Source: a virus
Length of the DNA: 36,643 nucleotides
Direction: 5' to 3' (one strand)
Virus record (IMG/VR): IMGVR_UViG_3300020596_000067
Location: 1-36,643 of that record
Position 1 is the stretch's first letter, and the number at the start of each line of letters is the position of its first letter. The notes under the pieces were generated by a model that had not been told where the DNA came from, made no database searches, and was given only the letters and a program-made list of their open reading frames with translations. The translations under genes were made by a program, and so were the position numbers. Positions 1 to 5,968 of the stretch are shown in pieces.

Positions 1-87
1 GCCGTAGCCGAAGCCATCGCCGTAGCCATCGCCGTTGCCGACATGCTGCGCATCCTCGCCTAGGCTTGCGACAATGCGCTTGCCCAT
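1..87 (-). CDS. Glycine-rich (GX)n repeat protein, 5' part, runs off the window
   Basis: The ATG at 87 opens a frame beginning MGKRIVASLGEDAQHVG and continuing as alternating Gly-X (GNGDGYGDGFGYG) to the window edge with no stop. The N-terminal block is shared with the six other glycine-rich genes here. It overlaps the 3' end of the upstream partner gene by 28 nt, which suggests translational coupling. The function is unknown. The missing 3' part may be the fragment at 36609-36643 if the molecule is circular. Confidence 0.75.
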   Translation of the reverse strand, partial: MGKRIVASLGEDAQHVGNGDGYGDGFGYG

Positions 88-395
88 GCTGCTCCGTTTA
101 CGTCCAAGGTCGCAACCACGGTCAGTTCATGGAAGCGGATCGGGTACGGGGTTTTATCCAGGATCGTCTTACCTGCGATTGGTCCCATCGCAAGTTCAGT
201 GAGACCTTTGGATGTGCCCCATGTGCGAATCACTGCAGCTTTCTCTAGCGTGCAATCTTCTCCGGTCTGCGTGAACTTACCGACTACTACCCAGCCGCGC
301 TGCAAGATTACGATGCGATAGTCACTGATTGTTTTCGTTTTACGTTTAGTTTTCGTTGCCATTTTCTTCTCCGTTTGTTTGTTTAATATCCGAAG
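33..395. repeat. Direct repeat unit, copy 1 (partner gene plus glycine-rich header)
   Basis: This stretch is nearly identical to about 863-1225. It covers the start of one glycine-rich gene, the whole WGTSKGL gene and its SD spacer. The two copies are about 830 bp apart in the same orientation, so recombination between them would remove or duplicate one full cassette. Confidence 0.8.
60..362 (-). CDS. Cassette partner protein with WGTSKGL motif, copy 1
   Basis: This is a 100-residue protein with a Lys/Arg-rich start (MATKTKRKTK) and a compact body rich in predicted beta strands, with landmarks VILQRGW, IRTWGTSKGL and FHELT. A strong SD (GGAGAAG) sits just before the ATG. It is about 95% identical to the protein at 899-1192, with five or so substitutions and three extra C-terminal residues, so duplication is recent. 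Each copy is followed by an overlapping glycine-rich gene, which implies a functional pair. I recognise no characterised family and assign no function. The basic start would allow nucleic-acid binding, but that is a guess. Confidence 0.85.
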   Translation of the reverse strand: MATKTKRKTKTISDYRIVILQRGWVVVGKFTQTGEDCTLEKAAVIRTWGTSKGLTELAMGPIAGKTILDKTPYPIRFHELTVVATLDVNGAAWASALSQA

Positions 396-631
396 CCGTG
401 GCCGGTGCCGTAGCAGTAGCCGTAGCCATGGCCGCGGCCGGTGCCTGCGCCGTCACTGGAGCCGTAGCCTAAGCCGTAGCCCGCGCCCTCGCCATCTCCA
501 TCGCCATCTCCTGCGCCATCTCCTGCGCCATCTCCTGCGCCCTCGCCATCTCCATCGCCCGCGCCATCTCCATCTCCTGCGCCAAAGTGCTGCGCATCAT
601 CTCCAAGACTTGCGACAATTCGTTTACGCAT
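383..631 (-). CDS. Glycine-rich (GX)n repeat protein
   Basis: This is an 82-residue protein. Residues 1-16 (MRKRIVASLGDDAQHF) match the family header and the rest is alternating Gly-X, with X mostly D, A, E or Y, ending GHGFGY. The start is set by the header and by position: the upstream glycine-rich gene stops at 633-635, leaving one base before this ATG. The repeat keeps other frames open, so a longer same-strand reading exists, but it lacks the header. It is low in complexity, with no signal peptide or membrane segment. Function is unknown. Confidence 0.75.
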   Translation of the reverse strand: MRKRIVASLGDDAQHFGAGDGDGAGDGDGEGAGDGAGDGAGDGDGDGEGAGYGLGYGSSDGAGTGRGHGYGYCYGTGHGFGY

Positions 632-632
632 T

Positions 633-917
633 TTAGTCTCCTGTGCCCTCGCCGTCGCCCGCGCCGTCACTGAGGCCGTAGCCGTAGCCGTAGCCATCGC
701 CGCCGCCTCCGCCAATACCGCCGAAGCCGCCGCCGTAGCCGCCGCCGTGGCGGTGGCCAGTGCCGCCGCCACTGAAGCTGAAGCCGTAGCCGCCGCCAGT
801 GCCCCCGCCGCCATTGCCGGTGCCGGTGCCGCCGAAGACGAAGCCGTAGCCATGGCCATCACCGTTGCCGACATGATGCGCATCCTCGCCTAGGCTTGCT
901 ACAATGCGCTTGCCCAT
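633..917 (-). CDS. Glycine-rich (GX)n repeat protein
   Basis: This is a 94-residue protein with header MGKRIVASLGEDAHHVG, then a glycine tract with aromatic and His positions (GYGFVFGG, GTGHRHGGG) and a DGYGYGYG stretch. Its ATG lies inside the 3' end of the WGTSKGL gene (19-nt overlap), the same arrangement as at 60-87. It is followed after one base by another glycine-rich gene. The Gly-Gly runs differ from the strict GX alternation of its neighbours. Function is unknown. Confidence 0.78.
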   Translation of the reverse strand: MGKRIVASLGEDAHHVGNGDGHGYGFVFGGTGTGNGGGGTGGGYGFSFSGGGTGHRHGGGYGGGFGGIGGGGGDGYGYGYGLSDGAGDGEGTGD

Positions 918-1225
918 GCTGCTCCGTTTACATCAAGAGTCGCAACCACGGTCAGTTCATGGAAGCGGATCGGGTACGGGGTTTTATCTAGGATCGTCTT
1001 ACCTGCGAGCGGTCCCATCGCAAGTTCAGTGAGACCTTTGGACGTGCCCCATGTGCGAATCACTGCCGCATTCTCTAGCATGCAGTCTTCTCCGCTCTGC
1101 GTGAACTTACCGACTACTACCCAACCGCGCTGCAAGATTACGATGCGGTAGTCACTGATTGTTTTCGTTTTACGTTTCGCTTTAGTTGCCATTTTCTTCT
1201 CCGTTTGATTGTTTAATATCCGAAG
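863..1225. repeat. Direct repeat unit, copy 2
   Basis: This is the second copy of the unit at about 33-395. Differences are scattered point changes, mostly third-position or conservative, plus a short divergent patch around 922-930 where the partner protein's C-terminus differs. Boundaries are approximate because the flanking (GX)n sequence is itself similar. Confidence 0.8.
899..1192 (-). CDS. Cassette partner protein with WGTSKGL motif, copy 2
   Basis: This 97-residue paralog of the protein at 60-362 keeps nearly every residue (same RGWVVVGKF, WGTSKGLTELA and FHELTVV segments). It ends three residues earlier. The SD GGAGAAG precedes the ATG, and the 5' spacer is shared with copy 1 (AAACAA/TCAAACGGAG). 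It sits between glycine-rich genes at 1213-1527 and 633-917 and overlaps the latter. No family is recognised. Confidence 0.85.
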   Translation of the reverse strand: MATKAKRKTKTISDYRIVILQRGWVVVGKFTQSGEDCMLENAAVIRTWGTSKGLTELAMGPLAGKTILDKTPYPIRFHELTVVATLDVNGAAWASAL

Positions 1226-1527
1226 CCATCGCCGTCGCCGTCACATGCGGAGTCAAGGCCGTAGCCGTAGCCGTAGCCGCCGCCGTAACCCATTCCAGAT
1301 CCGCCGAGGCCGCCGTCACCACCGCCGCTGCCGTAGCCATCGCTGTAGATGTCGTGTCCATCGCCGAAGCCGCTGCCATTGCCGTAGCCGCTGCCGGGAA
1401 TGTTTCCGTATCCGAAGCCGCTGCCGTGGCCTCCGCCAGCACCATTGCCGTTGTTGTAGCCGTTGCTGTTGCCCGCACCGACATGCTGCGCATGATCCCC
1501 TAGGCTTGCTACAATTCGTTTACTCAT
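1213..1527 (-). CDS. Glycine-rich (GX)n repeat protein, first gene of the left array
   Basis: This is a 104-residue protein with header MSKRIVASLGDHAQHVG, then a glycine-rich tract containing Asn/Tyr repeats, an irregular DIYSDGYG segment and a GGYGYGYG stretch, ending DGDGDGFGY. It is the longest complete family member. SD is weak (GGTG), and the preceding DNA is the noncoding block at 1528-2460, so this is probably the first gene of a leftward operon. The spacer after the stop carries the SD of the next gene. Function is unknown. Confidence 0.78.
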   Translation of the reverse strand: MSKRIVASLGDHAQHVGAGNSNGYNNGNGAGGGHGSGFGYGNIPGSGYGNGSGFGDGHDIYSDGYGSGGGDGGLGGSGMGYGGGYGYGYGLDSACDGDGDGFGY

Positions 1528-2297
1528 GCTGCACCGTGAATAGTTGGGACACCGCTACAGCAATGAAACGGTGCCCCTGTAACCGGCCAGGATTAGTGAC
1601 GGTTACGAATCTAAATGTATTGCTGTAGCTGCGTAGTAATACGGGAGTGCAGCGTTGTAAACTAGTATCTGCGATAGATGCGCGGGGTAGGCACACACTA
1701 GTAAACCATTACTATTTAACCTGCAGGCATAGCAGCGGCAGTATTCCCTACCCTCCGCTTTTCCCCTGGTCCCTACCGTAGGTGTGTAGTGGTACCGATA
1801 TCGGCTAACCTGAAACTTCGGCCTTACTGTAGGGTCTACTCAAGGGCCTACCTCTAAGCCCCTCAGTACTCCCCACAGCCCGGGCACACCTCGCGGTGTC
1901 CTTGTGATGCGCCAGCCGCTACCCATACGCATCAAAGCCATTACCGTTATTTCAAAGTGTTACGTTTTAATTCCCCTGCCCTACGTGTGCCGCCTGGTGG
2001 TGGTAATTGTATTCCCTACCCGATCCACCTACCCGCTATGGGCAGGCTCCGGGACCATTAAGCTACATCCTGATCCTTCCGGGTACAGGCCCTCGCTAGC
2101 TCGTCACACACAAGAACTCGGTGCAGGTATTTGCCGTTGCCTGGCCTTGGACCCTGCGTGGTCCGGGGGACTTCTCTAAACCCCCCAGGGATCTTTATAG
2201 CGTCGTCTCTGTTTTCCCGTTGCGCCATGTTCTAGGTCACCCCATACCGCGAACGCATTACTACGCCCGTGATGATCGACCCTGTTGTTAGTCAGGT

Positions 2298-2314
2298 TAG
2301 GGTTCAAATTCCTG
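2298..2314 (+). other. tRNA-like T-arm motif
   Basis: The segment TAGGG-TTCAAAT-TCCTG folds as a 5-bp stem with a 7-base loop matching the tRNA T-loop consensus TTCRANY. No matching 5' acceptor strand or D-arm is visible upstream, and the closing pair is G-U instead of the usual G-C, so it is not a normal tRNA. T-loops are common tertiary-contact modules in large RNAs, which would fit the candidate RNA here. Confidence 0.35.
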
Positions 2315-2401
2315 AGCCGCTCAAAAACCGGGGTTGACGTTAAACGGATTACCCGGTTAAGCTGGCCTTACGGTTTTTGTTAGACGCTTAAACCATACTG
2401 A

Positions 2402-2439
2402 CCCTGGATCGGGATGTAAATCTCAATCCGGGGTTTTTT
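2402..2439 (+). terminator. Rightward intrinsic terminator
   Basis: CCCTGGAT (2402-2409) pairs with ATCCGGGG (2426-2433) with one T-G wobble. The stem continues inward as 2411-2415/2420-2424 to a GTAA loop and is followed by six T. On the minus strand no T-run follows, so it does not terminate the dam gene. It must serve a rightward transcript from the 1541-2400 block. Confidence 0.82.
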
Positions 2440-2460
2440 ATTGCCCACACCGTGTAAAAT

Positions 2461-3309
2461 TTACATGGTTGCCGTGCGCCTGCTGGACATAAGGCGCGCG
2501 TAGCCGGCACGGTTTACGTAGACCTTCTCGATCTTGAATGGATTGGTAGTCCTACTTAAGGCCATCTTGCTGCGCTTCTCATGGTTCGAGATGCACTTAA
2601 ACCGTGCGTCATTTACGGCGTACTCCGATATGTAAACGGGTTCTGCCATGGCGTCTGCCCAGTCCAGGAATTCAGCGCGGTCAAAGGCTTTGTTCTTATC
2701 GTATTCAGCCGTGCCAGCATAAGGGATGTCGCAGTAGATAACTGAGTCAGGCTTGATCTCAACGCGCCGATAGTCGCCCGAGCAGAACTGTAGCCGCAGT
2801 AGCCGCTCTAGCTGCTCTAGCCGCACTTTAGCGCGTAGAAATAATCTCCTATCTGTAATCGTAAACCCATCCCTAAACCTGTCCATATCTAGAACTTCTC
2901 TAGCCGTCGCATCAAACTCATTGAACACCACGGCGTTATGCAGAGACCTCTTGTACGGCTCAATGTCTTTACCGAAGAGGTAAGTTCTACCGTCATTACC
3001 GAAGGACCACAGAAGCTTAACCAGCGGCTCTGTTCGCGCGTGAAACTCATCTCTTGAGATCCACGGCGGTAGATACACGTCGTAGCTATACCTCCCTGCT
3101 ATCGCGTCCTTAATCAGCTCGCACACCCCTGGTCGTATCTCGTTAAAGTGAAACTGCTTATAGTGGCTTGATCGGTGCTTAAGCATAAAGTGCGTGATGC
3201 TAAAGCCTCCTCCGAATAGATCGTAGAAGTTATCTGCTCTTGGAAAGATGGAGCATACCTCTTCACAGATCGAAGACTTAGATCCCATGTACGGAATGCC
3301 GTAGATCAA
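2461..3309 (-). CDS. D12-class DNA adenine-N6 methyltransferase
   Basis: This 282-residue protein has the class order: N-terminal IPYMGSKSSI (AdoMet-site start), YDLFGGGFS at about 28-36 (FxGxG AdoMet motif), NEI at about 56, and the catalytic motif as CDIPYAGT at about 194-201 in place of DPPY. The size is typical of Dam-like enzymes, and the target is usually GATC or similar. The ATG overlaps the stop of the ParB-like gene (ATGA), so the two are co-translated. In phages this pairing usually protects DNA from host restriction or tunes packaging or replication. The target site cannot be read from the sequence. Confidence 0.88.
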   Translation of the reverse strand: MIYGIPYMGSKSSICEEVCSIFPRADNFYDLFGGGFSITHFMLKHRSSHYKQFHFNEIRPGVCELIKDAIAGRYSYDVYLPPWISRDEFHARTEPLVKLLWSFGNDGRTYLFGKDIEPYKRSLHNAVVFNEFDATAREVLDMDRFRDGFTITDRRLFLRAKVRLEQLERLLRLQFCSGDYRRVEIKPDSVIYCDIPYAGTAEYDKNKAFDRAEFLDWADAMAEPVYISEYAVNDARFKCISNHEKRSKMALSRTTNPFKIEKVYVNRAGYARLMSSRRTATM

Positions 3310-3860
3310 CGCGTAACCCGTGCGATATATCCCCTACTGACCAAGTCGTCATGGATGTCCATCATCTCCATGTCGTTCGGGAACGTAACCTCAAGCACGA
3401 ACTTCTTATTCATGTCGTCACGAAGCTCCTCCTCCATGTCGAGTTTTTCTGCCACGTCTATATTGAAATTGTTGATGGCCAGCATATCAATATCAAAGTC
3501 AGGCCCTAAGTCTCCGATGTCTGCATTGATGCCAGGCAGGTCGATCTCTGCCCACGCTGCGATCGCGTTGTCACTAACCTGCGCTGCATACTCCTGATCA
3601 TCCGTTTCGAAATCCTGGAACATCACGGGCACTGACTCAATGCCTAGCTTGATCGCTGCGAGAAGACGCCCGTGGCCGGCGACGATTAGCCCCGTGCGGT
3701 TCGATACTGTCAGCGGCTGGCGAAACCCCTGGTAGCGCATGATCTCTGCAAGCCTATCGATCTGCGCTGTAGTGTGCTTATTCCTGTTCTTCGGGTTCGG
3801 TCGCAGGTCCGTTACCTTAACAATGTTAATAGTCTTTGATTGAATCTCAATGCTCTCCAT
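3306..3860 (-). CDS. ParB/Srx-fold protein paired with methyltransferase
   Basis: This 184-residue protein has a ParB-type N-domain at about 12-85: LRPNPKNRNKHT, a LAEIMRYQGFRQPLTV strand-helix segment and GLIVAGHGRLLAAIKLG, the GHxR nucleotide-binding signature. A short acidic C-terminal part follows. It lacks the DNA-binding helix-turn-helix of true partition ParB, so it belongs to the phage ParB-like group often found beside DNA methylases. It could be a nuclease or a nucleotide-dependent partner. SD GGGGG precedes the ATG. A candidate -10 box (TATAAT, 3897-3902) lies upstream, after a long noncoding stretch. Confidence 0.82.
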   Translation of the reverse strand: MESIEIQSKTINIVKVTDLRPNPKNRNKHTTAQIDRLAEIMRYQGFRQPLTVSNRTGLIVAGHGRLLAAIKLGIESVPVMFQDFETDDQEYAAQVSDNAIAAWAEIDLPGINADIGDLGPDFDIDMLAINNFNIDVAEKLDMEEELRDDMNKKFVLEVTFPNDMEMMDIHDDLVSRGYIARVTR

Positions 3861-3896
3861 TTAACCCCCATATATATAGACAATGCTGCCATCTCG

Positions 3897-3902
3897 ATTA
3901 TA
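3897..3902 (-). promoter_or_regulatory. Candidate -10 element upstream of ParB-like/dam
   Basis: This is TATAAT on the minus strand within TATAATCGAGAT. No good -35 box lies 16-18 nt upstream. The core TATAATCGA recurs upstream of the lysis genes at 6697, which hints at a shared, possibly activator-dependent, phage promoter class. Confidence 0.35.
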
Positions 3903-4002
3903 GGCGCGCAACGAACGCTGCCGCCATTGGCATTGACTGCCCGCCCGGTAGGTGGAATGGTCCAGCCATCACAGCCATCACAGCCTTGACAGCAGTGATC
4001 CA

Positions 4003-4045
4003 CCCTCAACGCTCACACCCTCCGGGTACGCGTTGGGGGTTTTTT
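4003..4045 (+). terminator. Rightward intrinsic terminator in the intergenic region
   Basis: CCCTCAACGC (4003-4012) pairs with GCGTTGGGGG (4030-4039) over 10 bp with one T-G wobble, followed by six T (4040-4045). It is directed opposite to all neighbouring genes and therefore implies a short rightward transcript starting at or left of about 3960. Confidence 0.8.
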
Positions 4046-4148
4046 CGTTTAAACGTACAGAAACGCTACAGTCGGCAATGGCACGCGTCATGCATCACCG
4101 TGCGTCATGCAGTTGTGCCTACCGTTTTTTCTCGGTCTAGAGTTCAAA

Positions 4149-4228
4149 CCACAGACGTGCCGGGTGCTAGGCGCCGTGCTTACGCTATCCCCGTATGACG
4201 CTCGTTGGCATCGCCGGCACGTTTGTGG
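4149..4228. repeat. 15-bp inverted repeat with 50-nt spacer
   Basis: CCACAGACGTGCCGG (4149-4163) and CCGGCACGTTTGTGG (4214-4228) are complementary over 15 bp with a single G-T wobble in the + strand. The spacer contains a GGCGCC palindrome. It could form a long RNA hairpin, a cruciform or a dyad bound by a protein. Confidence 0.75.
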
Positions 4229-4244
4229 ATGTGGTGCCTGATAG

Positions 4245-4508
4245 TTAAGTTTTCTTAACCATTGCACGCTTCTCTATAACCGCTACCTCACCCGCTGCCA
4301 CCGCTGCGTCCATGGATCGCTCCACCGCGAGCATGGCGGCTTCGAACGCTGCCACACGTGCGGCGAGCGTAGGCGCATGGGTAGCACCCACCCGAATGCC
4401 GTGGGCAAGTTCGTCTTCAACGCGCTTATCGTATGCTGCACAGTCAGAATCAGGGATGGGCATAGTGCGGGTTAACACAGTGCGTCGTAGATGTACACTA
4501 CACCCCAC
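4245..4508 (-). CDS. Small hypothetical alpha-helical protein in lysis region
   Basis: This protein has 87 residues from a GTG start that overlaps the endolysin gene by 11 nt, with a weak SD (AGAAG) upstream. A shorter ATG start at about 4463 (MPIPDSDCAAY) is possible but has no SD. The body is Ala-rich and helical (TLAARVAAFEAAMLAVERSM) with a basic tail ending MVKKT. No membrane segment or known domain is seen. It is the last gene before the 384-nt gap. Confidence 0.55.
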   Translation of the reverse strand: MGCSVHLRRTVLTRTMPIPDSDCAAYDKRVEDELAHGIRVGATHAPTLAARVAAFEAAMLAVERSMDAAVAAGEVAVIEKRAMVKKT

Positions 4509-4920
4509 GCCCTACACTTCTCTTATCCCAGAACGCTACGAACCCACGGGAATCGACGTGCACGAAGCCGTCATAAATACCTATGCCATCGAACGCGCCC
4601 GCACGTGCTGCAAGGGTTGCAGGCTCTAACCCGTCAACGTAGATGTCCGTGGCTAGGCCGTACGTATGCATCGAGTGGCGCTCGCCTCCCATGTTCTCGT
4701 TATGATTGTGGCAGCGGTACGCGGATAGGATCCTTATCGGTGCCTTGATCGATAGCCGCAGCTCACTCAATCGGTAGACATGATCGAGCGATATCAGCGT
4801 GTACTTGCACAGCTTGCACTTGCATTCGAACTCTCGCAGATGGAAATGCTCTGTGAGTTTGATGTCCTGCCCCCGACGAAAGAACTCAACGTGTGCCAAT
4901 GCCGATCGCATATCGTCCAT
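4498..4920 (-). CDS. M15-family peptidase endolysin
   Basis: This 140-residue protein matches the peptidase M15_3 (VanY/phage endolysin-like) fold. SAYRCHNHN at about 65-73 is followed by HSMHTYGLATDIYVDG at about 81-96, giving the SxHxxGxAxD zinc site, and FVHVDSRG at about 118-125 supplies the HxD ligand. It would cleave cross-bridge or stem peptides of murein at lysis. There is no cell-wall-binding domain and no signal peptide, so release through a holin is expected. SD AGGGGG precedes the ATG. It lies downstream of membrane proteins and a lipoprotein in one run. Confidence 0.88.
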   Translation of the reverse strand: MDDMRSALAHVEFFRRGQDIKLTEHFHLREFECKCKLCKYTLISLDHVYRLSELRLSIKAPIRILSAYRCHNHNENMGGERHSMHTYGLATDIYVDGLEPATLAARAGAFDGIGIYDGFVHVDSRGFVAFWDKRSVGRGV

Positions 4921-4972
4921 GCCTACCCCCTAGGGGCAGTATACCCCAGGGCGTTAGCGCGGTGGGTCAATG

Positions 4973-5254
4973 TCACCTAGGGGAGTCAAGGTCATCGCGT
5001 GCGAGCTCGTCACGGTTGCGGTTAACGCGTGCCTGCTCATAGTCCTGACGCGCGAGCATCATCTGCTCATCCATCAAAGACTTGCGCAGCCAGACATAGG
5101 CAAGGAACAGGATAAGCTGCACCGCTGCAATGATGGTTTGCGCCCACGTTGTGCCGGCAGAGAGCACTACGCTAATGAGCCTGTCCGTATCGGCGACACT
5201 CACCAGCGGCGTTGTGTTCTTCTTATAGTCCCAACCGGGCTGTAGCTCTGACAT
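4973..5254 (-). CDS. Small membrane protein, possible holin or spanin-like
   Basis: This protein has 93 residues from ATG 5254, which follows the lipoprotein stop by two bases. There is one clear membrane segment at about 36-58 (AQTIIAAVQLILFLAYVWL), then a charged helical tail (DEQMMLARQDYEQARVNRNRDE) suited to a coiled coil. This resembles an inner-membrane spanin or a holin accessory protein, but the 30-residue head before the membrane segment is unusual for Rz. Position just before the endolysin supports a lysis role. Confidence 0.6.
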   Translation of the reverse strand: MSELQPGWDYKKNTTPLVSVADTDRLISVVLSAGTTWAQTIIAAVQLILFLAYVWLRKSLMDEQMMLARQDYEQARVNRNRDELARDDLDSPR

Positions 5255-5256
5255 GG

Positions 5257-5925
5257 CTAGGGTGACCAAAAATAGTTAAAGCGCATACGTTCACTTTCAC
5301 TGTAGGCAAACACGCGGGCGGCGGCACCGATCTCTATGGCGGTCTTCTCGGTATGACGCGTGCAGATATCATCTAGGCAGACCTTTGAGTACTTGGCATT
5401 GGCGCCGGTCACGAGAACGCGCTTACCGTCGACCGTGTTGATGCGCATCGACTCCCTGCCCACGTACCTATGGTCATAGAGCTTCACGCGCACCTCGGCC
5501 TTTGCAGACAGCTCCTCTGCCCTATCCGCTGGAAAGATCTCAACGATGCATGTGAATGAGCGTAGGGCGCCGAACCGCTCAGGCTCAACGCGCAGTGTCA
5601 GCTCTTCGTTTTTCGCTACATCGACGGAGCGGTCAGCGCCTAGGTCTCTAGAGCATGTGAGCTGTGCGCGGTACGCATACGGCTGCGGAGAGATGGACAA
5701 GATGAGCGCCTGGTTATCTGCAAGCCGCTTTGAGCACAGCCCTGGCACACGTTCCATGTCTTGACATAGATAGCCGTTAACCTTCATCGGGTATTCAAAC
5801 GATCCGGCCTGCGCTGAATTGAGGAAAGAGCGATCCGGCTCATACGTGATCTCAGCACATGCAACGAGTAGGAAGACGATTGCAAGGGCCAGGAACCAGG
5901 GGAAAAATGATTGGCGTTTAAACAT
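5257..5925 (-). CDS. Predicted outer-membrane-type lipoprotein
   Basis: This protein has 222 residues from ATG 5925. The N-terminus is a textbook lipoprotein signal: basic MFKRQ, a hydrophobic core FLALAIVFLLV and the lipobox LVAC, with Cys about 22. The mature part has six further Cys (for example YLCQDM, GLCSKR, KVCLDDICTRH) and looks beta-rich. A longer reading to 5997 would place the signal internally and run through a strong hairpin, so it was rejected. Possible roles are superinfection exclusion or an outer-membrane spanin function, though it is large for an o-spanin. No family is recognised. Confidence 0.7.
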   Translation of the reverse strand: MFKRQSFFPWFLALAIVFLLVACAEITYEPDRSFLNSAQAGSFEYPMKVNGYLCQDMERVPGLCSKRLADNQALILSISPQPYAYRAQLTCSRDLGADRSVDVAKNEELTLRVEPERFGALRSFTCIVEIFPADRAEELSAKAEVRVKLYDHRYVGRESMRINTVDGKRVLVTGANAKYSKVCLDDICTRHTEKTAIEIGAAARVFAYSESERMRFNYFWSP

Positions 5926-5933
5926 GAGATGAA

Positions 5934-5961
5934 CGGGGCCACGCGTTTTCGCATGGCCCCG
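5934..5961. other. Strong hairpin between two lysis-region genes
   Basis: CGGGGCCA (5934-5941) pairs with TGGCCCCG (5954-5961), plus GCG/CGC after one mismatch, with a TTTT loop. No T-run follows on the minus strand, so it may be an attenuator, RNA-processing or translation-control hairpin before the lipoprotein start. Confidence 0.6.
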
Positions 5962-5968
5962 CCTTTCC

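Larger units (their letters stand above)
1541..2441 (+). ncRNA. Candidate large structured noncoding RNA, about 900 nt
   Basis: No convincing protein gene lies between 1528 and 2460. On the + strand there are many long complementary pairs: 1554-1564/1619-1629 (11 bp, perfect), enclosing 1579-1585/1600-1606 (7 bp); 1685-1691/1747-1753 (7 bp); 1905-1911/1928-1934 (7 bp); 1940-1945/2002-2007 (6 bp); hairpins near 1883-1901 and 2148-2165; and 2322-2330/2371-2379 (9 bp, perfect). A strong intrinsic terminator ends the block at 2402-2439 and reads rightward. G-U pairs in several stems also favour the + strand. Size, phage context and 3' terminator resemble the giant ornate RNA classes GOLLD and ROOL, but I cannot match a consensus by eye. 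The 5' end is uncertain. Confidence 0.5.
3861..4244. other. 384-nt intergenic control region
   Basis: No gene is seen. On the leftward side it carries a TATAAT box at 3897-3902 before the ParB-like gene. It also has repeats of CAGCCATCA (about 3963-3982), a rightward terminator (4003-4045), a direct repeat GCGTCATGCA at about 4086 and 4101, and a long inverted repeat (4149-4228). Such density could mean a replication origin, a regulatory region or a second small RNA. The sequence alone does not decide. Confidence 0.5.

Noticed and set aside
383-883. Long minus-strand frame rich in Ala/Thr before the glycine-rich gene
   Set aside because: It is an out-of-frame reading of the GGC-TAC-type repeat; the conserved header and gene spacing place the start at 631.
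1186-1503. Rightward Ala/Val repeat frames opposite the glycine-rich genes
   Set aside because: GCC-GTA repeats stay open in most frames on both strands; no SD or conserved start.
1-1527. CRISPR array
   Set aside because: Repeats are coding, contiguous and without regular spacers; no cas genes.
1904-2179. Rightward 91-codon open frame inside the noncoding block
   Set aside because: No SD, odd composition (Pro/Leu/Cys/Arg), it crosses several strong helices, and no recognisable protein features.
2250-2325. tRNA gene suggested by the T-loop motif
   Set aside because: No complementary acceptor strand, no D-arm, and the closing pair is G-U; better read as a T-loop inside a larger RNA.
4930-4975. 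Promoter TTGACC ... TATACT before the endolysin
   Set aside because: The spacer is about 21 nt, too long for a standard sigma-70 promoter.
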